Below are positions 51,064 through 59,339 of a stretch of 64,000 nt of DNA, piece after piece. Origin of the DNA: Flavobacterium xueshanense (lineage in GTDB: Bacteria > Bacteroidota > Bacteroidia > Flavobacteriales > Flavobacteriaceae); the NCBI RefSeq assembly GCF_900112975.1, contig NZ_FONQ01000001.1:186001-250000 (forward strand), given 5' to 3'. The notes beneath the pieces are model-generated. The model saw only the letters and a program-made list of their open reading frames with translations. It was not told the origin of the DNA and ran no database searches. The position numbers and the translations under genes are program-made. How positions within the stretch are numbered: position 1 is the stretch's first letter; each line of letters opens with the position of its first letter.

Positions 51064-52451
51064 TGAAACACCTATTTTTAGCGTTTTTATTTTTTGGGTT
51101 CGTTGCATCAGCTCAAGATATTAACTCAAAAGAATTCACTTATACCGAGTTTTTAGGTTATGTAAAAAAATACCATCCGCTGGTGAAGAATGCCAACTTA
51201 GAAATCAATAAAGCACAAGCTAATTTGATGATGGCTCGCGGTGGATTTGATCCAAAAATCGAAGTCGATTTTAGCAAAAAACAATTTAAAGACACCGAAT
51301 ATTATTCTATTTTGAACAGTAGTTTCAAAATCCCAACTTGGTATGGAATCGAGATTAAAGCGGGCTTTGATAATAGTGAAGGTGTGTATTTGAATCCCCA
51401 AAATACGCTTCCTAATCAAGGATTAACTTCGCTGGGCGTAACTGTTCCGCTTGGGCAAGGGTTATTTATCAATCAGAGGATGGCGGATGTACGAAAAGCA
51501 AAAATGCAAATTCAGTTGAGCCAGGCAGAACGAAAATTGCAGGCTATTGTTGTGTTGTATGATGCTTCTTTGGCATATTTTAATTGGAAGAAAAACTTTA
51601 ATGAAGTGCAATTGTATGAGGAATATAACAAAAATGCACAAATAAGATTGAAAGGAATTCAATCGTTAATCAAACAAGGAGATAAACCTGCGATAGACAG
51701 TGTTGAAGCGGGAATTATTGTAAAAAACCGCATATTAAATTTAGAAGATTCCAAACTTAAATTGGCTAAAGCCAAATTAGAACTCGCTAATTTTCTTTGG
51801 TTGGAAAACAACATTCCGCTTGAATTATCCGATGAATTAATTCCCGAAATTCAATTGGAATTCACGATTCAGGAAAGTTTAAAAACGAATGATTTACTGA
51901 ATACGGATTTCTCCATAACCAATCATCCAAAAATAAATGCGTTGCAAAGCAAGATTGACATGCTCAATGTGGAGAGAAAACTTAAGGCCAACATGCTTTT
52001 ACCTAAAATTGATGTGGGTTACTCCTATATTTCAGAACCCAGCTATCTAGATAATTATCAATTTGAGGATTACAAAATCGGATTGGATTTTTATTTTCCT
52101 TTGTTTCTTCGAAAAGAACGCGGAAGTTTGAAATTGGCAAAATACAAAGTACAGGAAACCGAATTTGCATTGGACTTAGAAAAAGTACAATTGACCAATA
52201 AAATCAATGCTCAAAAAATGGAAATTGAATCCTTGTTAAGACAAAAAGAGCTCATAAAAAGTTTGGTTCAGGATAATCTCACGATGTTAAATTCAGAAGA
52301 AAGATTATTTTCTTTTGGTGAAAGTTCCCTGTTTTTAATAAATACCCGTGAGAATAATTTAGTAATTGCGCAGCTTTCGAAGATTGCTTTGGAAAACCGC
52401 TTTTACATTTCAAATTCAGAGCTTTTTAAAATAATGGCCAATCCGGATTAA
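51063..52451 (+). CDS. TolC-family outer-membrane efflux protein
   Basis: Protein of 462 aa with a signal peptide ending FVASAQ and the two-fold helical-barrel pattern of OEP domains (YTEFLGYVKKYHPLVKNANLEINKAQANLMMARGG..., later HPKINALQSKIDMLNVERKLKANMLLPKIDVGYSY). It forms the outer-membrane exit of the TetR-ABC-HlyD-TolC operon. It shares one base with the hlyD-like gene. Confidence 0.93.
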   Translation: MKHLFLAFLFFGFVASAQDINSKEFTYTEFLGYVKKYHPLVKNANLEINKAQANLMMARGGFDPKIEVDFSKKQFKDTEYYSILNSSFKIPTWYGIEIKAGFDNSEGVYLNPQNTLPNQGLTSLGVTVPLGQGLFINQRMADVRKAKMQIQLSQAERKLQAIVVLYDASLAYFNWKKNFNEVQLYEEYNKNAQIRLKGIQSLIKQGDKPAIDSVEAGIIVKNRILNLEDSKLKLAKAKLELANFLWLENNIPLELSDELIPEIQLEFTIQESLKTNDLLNTDFSITNHPKINALQSKIDMLNVERKLKANMLLPKIDVGYSYISEPSYLDNYQFEDYKIGLDFYFPLFLRKERGSLKLAKYKVQETEFALDLEKVQLTNKINAQKMEIESLLRQKELIKSLVQDNLTMLNSEERLFSFGESSLFLINTRENNLVIAQLSKIALENRFYISNSELFKIMANPD

Positions 52452-52467
52452 ATAATTTATAAAATCG

Positions 52468-52475
52468 TACTTTTG
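52468..52475 (+). promoter_or_regulatory. Promoter -7 element of map (TACTTTTG)
   Basis: TACTTTTG matches TAnnTTTG, 20 bp before the map ATG. No well-placed TTG is seen. Confidence 0.45.
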
Positions 52476-52495
52476 CAAACTGAAAATTCAAAATT

Positions 52496-53314
52496 ATGAT
52501 TATAGTTAAATCACGTGAAGAAATAGAATTAATGCGCGAAAGTGCCTTAATTGTATCAAAAACATTAGGAATGATTGCTTCTGAAATCAAAGAAGGAGTC
52601 ACCACGTTATATCTGGACAAATTAGCTGAAACATTTATTCGCGATCATGGAGCTGAACCAAGTTTTCTTGGATTGTATGGTTTCCCAAATTCACTTTGCA
52701 TGAGTCCAAATTCGCAAGTAGTTCATGGAATTCCAAACAACACGCCTTTAAAAAGCGGTGATGTAATCTCTGTAGATTGTGGCGCATACAAAAACGGATA
52801 TCACGGCGATCATGCGTATTCTTTTGAGATAGGTGAAGTCACTCCTGAAACTAAAAAATTATTGCAGGTAACCAAAGAATCCTTGTACGTTGGAATCCGC
52901 GAATTAAAATTAGGAAACCGCGTAGAAGATGTTGGAAACGCAATTCAAAAATATACCGAATCACATGGTTATGGTGTGGTTCGTGAACTAGTAGGTCACG
53001 GCGTAGGACAAAAAATGCATGAAGATCCTGAAATGCCAAATTATGGCAAAAAAGGAAGAGGAAAACTTTTTGTAGAAGGAATGGTCGTCGCTATTGAACC
53101 GATGATTAATCTGGGAACCCGAAACATCAAGCAACACAAGGACGGCTGGACAATCACGACTGCTGACGGAAAACCAAGCGCCCATTTTGAACATGACGTT
53201 GCTATTATCGATGGAAAACCGGAGATTTTATCCACTTTTGCTTACGTTTACAAAGCGTTGGGAATTGTAAGTAATGAGGAAGATGAGTTTAGAAGAGAGC
53301 CTATTAAATTATAA
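52496..53314 (+). CDS. map: Type I methionyl aminopeptidase
   Basis: Removes the initiator Met from nascent proteins. Metal ligands are visible in order: Asp in VDCGAYKNGYHGDHA (both Asp), His in GHGVGQKMHEDP, Glu in VAIEPMIN, and Glu in HFEHDVAI. The length of 272 aa, with no N-terminal zinc extension, is type Ia. It follows the TolC gene by 44 bp but has its own promoter box. Confidence 0.96.
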   Translation: MIIVKSREEIELMRESALIVSKTLGMIASEIKEGVTTLYLDKLAETFIRDHGAEPSFLGLYGFPNSLCMSPNSQVVHGIPNNTPLKSGDVISVDCGAYKNGYHGDHAYSFEIGEVTPETKKLLQVTKESLYVGIRELKLGNRVEDVGNAIQKYTESHGYGVVRELVGHGVGQKMHEDPEMPNYGKKGRGKLFVEGMVVAIEPMINLGTRNIKQHKDGWTITTADGKPSAHFEHDVAIIDGKPEILSTFAYVYKALGIVSNEEDEFRREPIKL

Positions 53315-53340
53315 CACAAATTTCACGAATTTTTACAAAT
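53313..53340 (+). repeat. Left 28-bp inverted repeat flanking the GxxExxY gene
   Basis: Matches the inverse complement of 53811-53838 at 25 of 28 positions. It begins at the last base of the map stop codon and precedes the GxxExxY ATG by about 50 bp. Confidence 0.8.
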
Positions 53341-53390
53341 TATATTTTAAACGGACCATAGTAAATAAGCAAACTTAAGAATTCAAGCAC

Positions 53391-53765
53391 ATGGACGATC
53401 TTTATTTAAAAGAAGAAGCATACAAGATTATTGGATTTTGCATGGAAGTTCATAAAATTCTTGGGAAAGGACATAGTGAGATTGTTTATGGAGATGCTTT
53501 AGAATATGAATTAAAGAAAAATGAAATTCCTTATAACAGAGAATCCAAATATAATATCGCGTACAAAGACACCATATTACCAAGTTATTATTTTGCAGAT
53601 TTCGTCATTTTTGATGAAATTATTTTAGAATTAAAAGCAATTCAAAGTTTAACTAGTGGTGAAATAAGACAAACTTTAAATTATCTGGCAGCTTCACAAA
53701 ACAAACTAGGATTATTAGTTAATTTTGGAGAAGACAGCCTCAAATATCGAAGAATAATTCTTTAA
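53391..53765 (+). CDS. GxxExxY protein (PD-(D/E)XK-like)
   Basis: Small protein of 124 aa with the family motif GHSEIVYGDAL (GxxExxY) near residue 28, then PYNRESKYNIAYKD, YYFADFVIFDEIILELKA (the D...ExK-like core of the PDDEXK_3 fold) and the terminal LGLLVNFG. The family resembles nucleases structurally; its biological role is unknown and it is scattered through environmental Bacteroidota genomes. The gene sits alone between 28-bp inverted repeats, which suggests a mobile or once-mobile unit. Confidence 0.9.
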   Translation: MDDLYLKEEAYKIIGFCMEVHKILGKGHSEIVYGDALEYELKKNEIPYNRESKYNIAYKDTILPSYYFADFVIFDEIILELKAIQSLTSGEIRQTLNYLAASQNKLGLLVNFGEDSLKYRRIIL

Positions 53766-53810
53766 TAACAATCTAAAATTAATGAAATTCATATTTTTCA
53801 TATCTGATTT

Positions 53811-53838
53811 ATTTGTGAAAATTAGTGAAATTCGTGTT
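53811..53838 (-). repeat. Right 28-bp inverted repeat flanking the GxxExxY gene
   Basis: Inverse complement of 53313-53340 with three mismatches; it contains GTGAAAATTAGTGAAATTCGTG. It ends 18 bp before the GTG start of the methyltransferase gene, so that gene's promoter, if any, lies in or near the repeat. Confidence 0.8.
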
Positions 53839-53856
53839 TAAATAAATCAATTATCC

Positions 53857-54621
53857 GTGAAAAAACTCTTTAAACTTATACTCAACACCATCCCTCGTCC
53901 TCTATTAATAAGAATGAGTTATGTAGCGCGCCCAGTTCTTGCATTTGCCTTAAAAGGAACTACATTCACTGATCCTATTGACGGTAAAAGTTTCAAAATG
54001 TTTTTACCATACGGTTACGGAACACAGCGAAATAATGTGCTTTCGCCAAGTACACTCTCGCTGGAAAGACACCGTTTATTGTGGTTGTATCTGAATAAAG
54101 AAACTGATTTTTTTACGTTTCCAAAAAAAGTATTGCATTTTGCACCGGAACAAGCTTTTTATAAATTGTTTCGAAACCAAAAAAATCTCGACTACACGAC
54201 AACCGATTTATTTTCACCTTTGGCAGATGTTAAAGCGGACATTTGTAATTTGCCTTTTGAGGATAATCAATATGATGTTATTCTTTGTAATCATGTTTTA
54301 GAACACATTCCGAATGACACAAAAGCGATGCAGGAATTGTATCGGGTTTTGAAACCGGGCGGAATGGCTATTTTACAAATTCCACAGGATTTGTCCAGAG
54401 TCACCACTTTTGCTGATGACACCATTAAGGATCAAAAAGAACGCGCTAAAATCTTTGGTCAATACGATCACGTTCGGATTTATGGACGCGATTATTTTGA
54501 TAAATTACGAAGTATTGGTTTTAAAGTAATCGAAGAAGAGTATACCACTAAAATTGCACCCGAATTAGTAGAAAAATATTGCTTGGCCAAAGGGGAAATT
54601 ATCCCGGTTTGTTTTAAATAA
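53857..54621 (+). CDS. SAM-dependent methyltransferase (GTG start)
   Basis: Protein of 254 aa starting at GTG. It has the core of a class I methyltransferase: KVLHFAPEQAFYKLF, DVKADICNLPFEDNQYDVILCNHVLEHI and ELYRVLKPGGMAILQIP (about residues 85-165). The Methyltransf_11-type domain gives no substrate. No other start codon fits the N-terminus. A terminator follows 10 bp after the stop. Confidence 0.88.
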   Translation: MKKLFKLILNTIPRPLLIRMSYVARPVLAFALKGTTFTDPIDGKSFKMFLPYGYGTQRNNVLSPSTLSLERHRLLWLYLNKETDFFTFPKKVLHFAPEQAFYKLFRNQKNLDYTTTDLFSPLADVKADICNLPFEDNQYDVILCNHVLEHIPNDTKAMQELYRVLKPGGMAILQIPQDLSRVTTFADDTIKDQKERAKIFGQYDHVRIYGRDYFDKLRSIGFKVIEEEYTTKIAPELVEKYCLAKGEIIPVCFK

Positions 54622-54631
54622 TTCACCATAA

Positions 54632-54665
54632 AAAAACCTGCTGAATTCAACTTTAGCAGGTTTTT
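54632..54665. terminator. Bidirectional terminator between the methyltransferase and the T9SS lipase-like gene
   Basis: AAAAACCTGCT / AGCAGGTTTTT 11-bp stem, 12-nt loop, with T-runs on both strands. It and its flank are nearly repeated at 59287-59320. Confidence 0.85.
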
Positions 54666-54684
54666 AGTTTATAAATAAATTGGT

Positions 54685-57600
54685 TTATTTAACTCCAATT
54701 TGATGGCTTTCTATTTTACCATTTATATAAATTTTTAAAACATAAACTCCCTTATTTAAACCACTAACAAAAAATGAAGCTCTATTATCTTTAATTTGAA
54801 TTTTGGCTTTTGATTTTCCCATAATATCAAATAATTCTCCTGAAATCTTAGCATTCTTTTCCGGAAGATTATTTGCATCTCTTAAGTCTATGTTTACTTT
54901 TTCATTTGAAGGATTTGGATAAACCAAAAATGTTTTTTCGTCTTCTGATAGTCTCATTAAATTATTGCTACAATCGACAACTTCAAAATACAACTCACTC
55001 CATTCGCTCCACCCACAATTATTTTTAGCTCGAACTCTAACACCTGTTTGTCCAATATAATTAGGAGCTATATAAATTTCATTTCCCCTAGTGTCTTGAG
55101 CAATTACAATGTTTGCATTAATTCTTTCCCATTCCCAATTTGTTTTTTCTCCAATTTCTAAATCAGTCATACCGATAACACTTGCCTCAACATTATTTGT
55201 TAAATCAAAAGAAGGCAACCCTAGTTCTTGCTGGCAAAAAGTGCCACTACATATTGTAGATTGATTTGGACAAATTAGTCCTGTAATTTGTGGCGCACCT
55301 ACCCAAATTCTTTTAGTTATTGTAATGCCACCACAAATAGCATTACCATATATTACTTGCAGAGTTACGTAACCACTTCCATTATTAATTGTTAGGGTTA
55401 CAGTCGACGTGTTGTTACCCGTTAAATTAGCAAGATACCCACCTTCGGTTATAGACCAATTATATGAATCAGCACCGCTTGGAACTGAAAAAACACTCGT
55501 CCCACAAACGGCATCGTTTCCAGTGATTTGTGATGCTGAATTTCCTGAACACATAAAGGAACAATTTGCTAATTCTGGATTAGTATACGGATTGCTCAAT
55601 GCGTTTAGTTCAGATGCTAGCCATTTTCCATTTCTGGGATTAAATGAAATGTGTTGTTTGTTGTGTGCGTTTGGGTTTACTATATCAAAATCTGTGACGA
55701 AATTGGCAAACGGACTATTTTTGGGAGAAACAAGTGGTATTGCCCCAACATATGATTTTTTGTAGTCTTCATCTATTAAGGTTATGTTTCTTTTACCAAT
55801 ATCTAGAGCACTTGCTGTTGGAATAAAACCAAAACGATCTTTTATAATTAGATTTGGGCTATTAACAGTTCCAGCTAGAGTATTTGTATCAAAATAGCCA
55901 CCTCCATAAGTATCAAAAGGTAAAATTCCCAAAGGTTGGTTTTTTGTTACATTAGTAATATCAACCGTGACATTTAAAACCCAAAGAATTTTCTTGGTAT
56001 ATGACATACGTCCTTTGTAAATCTCGTTACCGGAAGTATCATATAATGATTTAGCTTTAAAATCGACATTGTATTTTGAGTGCCCAGGGAATAGTCCTAA
56101 AACTGCTACCCCATAAAGATCAGAATCTACAAATGTTCCACCAATATATCCTCCTAAAGGATTGTAAATCAAACTGAATAAATCACCCCAAAAAGACAAT
56201 CCTTTGTTTAATTGAATATTGACCAAGTCATCACCTGGATTAAAGTTTTGAGTTGTACCGCATTCGCTACCATTACTGATCGCGATATTCCTGCATTGTA
56301 ACGGATAGCCACCACTATTTGCAAGCCCTTTTCCTTTTAATTCATCATAGAATGAGGTGTTTTCCCAATTGTCTATTGCGTAATTAGAATTTACAAAATT
56401 GCCGATTAATTGTTTAGAAGCTGGAGCGTCGAGAATAGACAAATAAGAAGAAACAGGTTGGGTATCTGTATTCATGGGAAGATAAACTTCACCACCATAC
56501 AATAGTAAAGGAGATTTTACATACTGACTTTTAAGGTGACGAAACATATACTGAAAAGAAATCGGAATATTAGCCCCTTGTTGCGGTGCATCGTGTGATA
56601 TAAACAGACTGGTTTGATGATTTTCGCCTCGCTGCTCCATATCTGCAAGGGCATAACGAGCAATAACACCACCCATACTTTGTCCTAAAACTACATTTTT
56701 AGTGGTACTCCCGCTCAAAACTTTACGGTCATTCACGTATTTTATGACCGCCTCAAGGGCATAAGCATTACGTTGCATATAATCTACGCCATTATTCCAA
56801 TCTACATAGACAATGTCGTATTGTTTGTAGTCTTCGTAAAGTAGATTTTTTAATTCAACTCCGCTTTCAAGAAGACTTGGTTGAAATGTTCCAGAATAGG
56901 TATTATTCCCATATGCTTTTTCAGGATTCAAAACTACACCAAGATCAAATCCTTCGGCTACAATTAGCGGTCTCTTAAGTCCCTGACTAGGATCCCCAGC
57001 ATAATCAATCGTCAGCTTTACAGTTCCTAATCCGCCTAGATAAGGAATTGCAGCTGTTATACTTATTGGGCTTTCTGTTGGAGAAATTCTACAGGTTTGG
57101 CAGGGTGGAGGAACTGGAGGTCCTGTTTGTCCATTTACCTGATTTTTGCCTATTTTCATCCTTGATTGGTTATACAAAGCTGTACCATTACTGAGATTCA
57201 GTTTGTATTTCCAAATTTTTGTCCCGTATGTGGTATAATTAACCGTAATGTTTTGGTTATACGTCACTGTTACGTATCCCTGTCCATTATCAAAATCTAT
57301 TTGTATGCTTGTTATTAGGTTTTGATAATTAGAGATAAATATATTGGAAGGAATTTTTACTTGCATAGTCAATTCATCATATTGCTTGATGGGCGCTGCC
57401 ATTGCAAAAGTTTGCAACTCTTGATATGGATTTTGCCATACTCCGTTGATTACCTTGTCATAAAATTTATTGTTGGACAACATAATCTTATTAGTCGTAA
57501 GGGCATTATCTGCAAATTGAGCGTACTTAAAATACAGCCCACTCAAGGCGATAACACCTATTGATCTATTGCCGTTCCATCTGTTGTCATATTCTGTAGG

Positions 57601-57891
57601 AGTTATCCAGGCCGTACTTACTTCTCGTACTCTGCTAGAAAGTAATGTGTTATAAATTTGATTTAAACTAGATTTGTCTGAATACGTACTATCTGTAAGT
57701 GTACCATTGTAAGCAGGTACATTGGTAAACTCCATACCATAATCGAGCAGAATACCGTGTGGTATTTTGGTTTTGTCCAGCGATCCAAATACAGTGTTCA
57801 TTTGTGTTGCAAAAGTCGTATTGATGTCTTGTTGCGCATTTGAAAATATAGAAAATAAAAAAGCAAAAAGGAGGAATGTAATTTTTTTCAT
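54685..57891 (-). CDS. T9SS-secreted lipase-like protein with PKD-like domain
   Basis: Protein of 1067 aa from ATG 57891 (KKITFLLFAFLFSIFSNAQ signal); an upstream start 42 bp earlier adds residues before the signal. The central alpha/beta-hydrolase part has the nucleophile elbow GQSMGG (about 403-408), with RYALADMEQ and SHDAPQQGANIP as in PGAP1/lipase-like esterases. A PKD/Ig-like domain follows (about 790-870, VCGTSVFSVPSGADSYNWSI). The last 80 residues (FLVYPNPSNEKVNIDL...GLNKGVYVLKIYINGK...QIGVK) are the type A T9SS sorting domain. It should be exported across the outer membrane by T9SS. The substrate is unknown. Confidence 0.88.
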   Translation of the reverse strand: MKKITFLLFAFLFSIFSNAQQDINTTFATQMNTVFGSLDKTKIPHGILLDYGMEFTNVPAYNGTLTDSTYSDKSSLNQIYNTLLSSRVREVSTAWITPTEYDNRWNGNRSIGVIALSGLYFKYAQFADNALTTNKIMLSNNKFYDKVINGVWQNPYQELQTFAMAAPIKQYDELTMQVKIPSNIFISNYQNLITSIQIDFDNGQGYVTVTYNQNITVNYTTYGTKIWKYKLNLSNGTALYNQSRMKIGKNQVNGQTGPPVPPPCQTCRISPTESPISITAAIPYLGGLGTVKLTIDYAGDPSQGLKRPLIVAEGFDLGVVLNPEKAYGNNTYSGTFQPSLLESGVELKNLLYEDYKQYDIVYVDWNNGVDYMQRNAYALEAVIKYVNDRKVLSGSTTKNVVLGQSMGGVIARYALADMEQRGENHQTSLFISHDAPQQGANIPISFQYMFRHLKSQYVKSPLLLYGGEVYLPMNTDTQPVSSYLSILDAPASKQLIGNFVNSNYAIDNWENTSFYDELKGKGLANSGGYPLQCRNIAISNGSECGTTQNFNPGDDLVNIQLNKGLSFWGDLFSLIYNPLGGYIGGTFVDSDLYGVAVLGLFPGHSKYNVDFKAKSLYDTSGNEIYKGRMSYTKKILWVLNVTVDITNVTKNQPLGILPFDTYGGGYFDTNTLAGTVNSPNLIIKDRFGFIPTASALDIGKRNITLIDEDYKKSYVGAIPLVSPKNSPFANFVTDFDIVNPNAHNKQHISFNPRNGKWLASELNALSNPYTNPELANCSFMCSGNSASQITGNDAVCGTSVFSVPSGADSYNWSITEGGYLANLTGNNTSTVTLTINNGSGYVTLQVIYGNAICGGITITKRIWVGAPQITGLICPNQSTICSGTFCQQELGLPSFDLTNNVEASVIGMTDLEIGEKTNWEWERINANIVIAQDTRGNEIYIAPNYIGQTGVRVRAKNNCGWSEWSELYFEVVDCSNNLMRLSEDEKTFLVYPNPSNEKVNIDLRDANNLPEKNAKISGELFDIMGKSKAKIQIKDNRASFFVSGLNKGVYVLKIYINGKIESHQIGVK

Positions 57892-57986
57892 AAATTTGTT
57901 TTTTAAATTAAATAAAGATGAGATATTGTTCAATTTGATTTTGGTAAGACTGTCTTTTTGCCAATCTTACTTTTTTATAATTAGTT

Positions 57987-58508
57987 TTAATATTCCATAT
58001 CAAAGCGACCTTCACGAACTTGAATTTTTTCTCCTTTTGAGTTTACAGCATCAAACCAAAATGTTCCCGATAGTATTGCTTTGCTAAAATTATGATTAGT
58101 GATTTTTAGTTCGCCAGTGATTGTTAAGGTTGTTCTGTAATCATCTTTACCGATACCTCCCGTAAATACAACAAACTGCCCCCATTTAGAATTATATTCC
58201 TGTAAGTCGTATATTTTACCTATTTCTAAATTTTGATTTAAAGTTGAGATATAAATTGATCTTGAAGTATCATTCATATTTTCAGTAATTCTTAATCCAA
58301 AATTCAATCCGTCTTGATATAAACAATTTAATATTATTCCAGTTCCTTTTGGTAAAAATGCTTCACCATTTATTAAACAACCAGCAGTATTTGCACCTGT
58401 TTGTGTAGCAGGAGGTAGTTGGTCTATTGGCTTTTTCGGTTTGTTGTCATCTGTAGAGCAACAACTTAATATAAGAACTGTTGCGAATAAAAATAGTAGG
58501 TTTTTCAT
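57987..58508 (-). CDS. DUF6252-like lipoprotein, intact copy
   Basis: Lipoprotein of 173 aa (signal MKNLLFLFATVLILSCC; lipobox Cys16 or Cys17). Body: DQLPPATQTGANTAGCLINGEAFLPKG and ITGELKITNHNFSKAILSGTFWFDAVN, the pattern I associate with DUF6252 lipoproteins of Flavobacteriia. No function is known. A damaged duplicate lies directly upstream. It is 95 bp before the start of the T9SS lipase-like gene on the same strand. Confidence 0.75.
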   Translation of the reverse strand: MKNLLFLFATVLILSCCSTDDNKPKKPIDQLPPATQTGANTAGCLINGEAFLPKGTGIILNCLYQDGLNFGLRITENMNDTSRSIYISTLNQNLEIGKIYDLQEYNSKWGQFVVFTGGIGKDDYRTTLTITGELKITNHNFSKAILSGTFWFDAVNSKGEKIQVREGRFDMEY

Positions 58509-58684
58509 TGGTTAAGTTTTTGTTAAAAATAAAATATATATAGTTTTTACGTGTTAATTTTTAGTTAATTTTATTGCAACTATTTGATCTTAATGATTTT
58601 TTAAATTACATAAATGTGAGGTGTTGTTTAATTTGATCTTTGTAAAATTATCTTTTTGCCAATCTTACTTTTTATAATTAATTT

Positions 58685-59215
58685 TTAATATTCCCTATCA
58701 AATCGACCATCGCGTACTTGTATTTTTCCCCCTTCAGAGTTTATTGCATCAAACCAGAAAGTACCAGACGGTATTGCTTTATTAAAATTATGATTGGTTA
58801 TTTTTAGTTCGCCTGTGATTGTTGAAGTTGTTTTATATCGCAAATCTCCAATATTTTGATATATATTATATTCCCCAAATTGAGAATTTGCTCCATATTC
58901 TTTTAAAATGTACGTTTGACCAACAACTAAACTTTGATTATTGCTTATAATGCCTATTAATATTGTTTGATTATTTAGTTTTTGAGCGAGGTTAACAGTG
59001 AAATCTTTTCCATCAATATAATTACAAACTAAATTACCTGTAGGTAAATAGCCCTTTGGTAAAAAGGCTTTTCCATCTAACAAGCATCCAGCAGTATTTG
59101 CGCCAATTTGTGTAGCAGGAGGTAATTGGTCTATTGGGTTTTGTGGTTTGCTGTCGTCTTTCTTGCAACAAGTTAATGTAAGTGCGGTGTTAATTAATAA
59201 TTACTTTAACTCCAA
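58685..59215 (-). pseudogene. DUF6252-like lipoprotein, broken duplicate
   Basis: The frame from 59200 down to 58685 reads LLINTALTLTCCKKDDSKP, then DQLPPATQIGANTAGCLLDGKAFLPKG and ITGELKITNHNFNKAIPSGTFWFDAIN, collinear with the intact copy. Upstream the frame meets a TAA (59203-59201) inside what should be the signal peptide; codons before it (TTG GAG TTA AAG from 59215) look like its N-terminus. No ATG, GTG or TTG lies between that stop and the lipobox. Either a nonsense mutation killed the gene or translation starts at an internal TTG (59083), giving 132 aa without export signal. Confidence 0.7.
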
Positions 59216-59286
59216 TGTGTTTGTATTTAAAGTCTGTTATTGTTAATAATTACAGCGAATCGTCCTACTATAATTTCTACCATAAA

Positions 59287-59320
59287 AAAAACCTGCTAAA
59301 GTTAATTTTAGCAGGTTTTT
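59287..59320 (-). terminator. Terminator of the M16 peptidase gene
   Basis: AAAAACCTGCTAAA / TTTAGCAGGTTTTT 14-bp perfect stem, loop GTTAAT, with a T-run on minus-strand RNA. It is almost a copy of the terminator at 54632-54665. Confidence 0.85.
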
Positions 59321-59339
59321 AGTTTATAATTAAATTGAT

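Noticed and set aside
59204..59240. Reading ITDFKYKHIGVKVIIN, similar to the end of a T9SS sorting domain (QIGVK)
   Set aside because: Only about five residues agree, a stop lies directly upstream, and the same bases are better explained as the damaged start of the lipoprotein copy.
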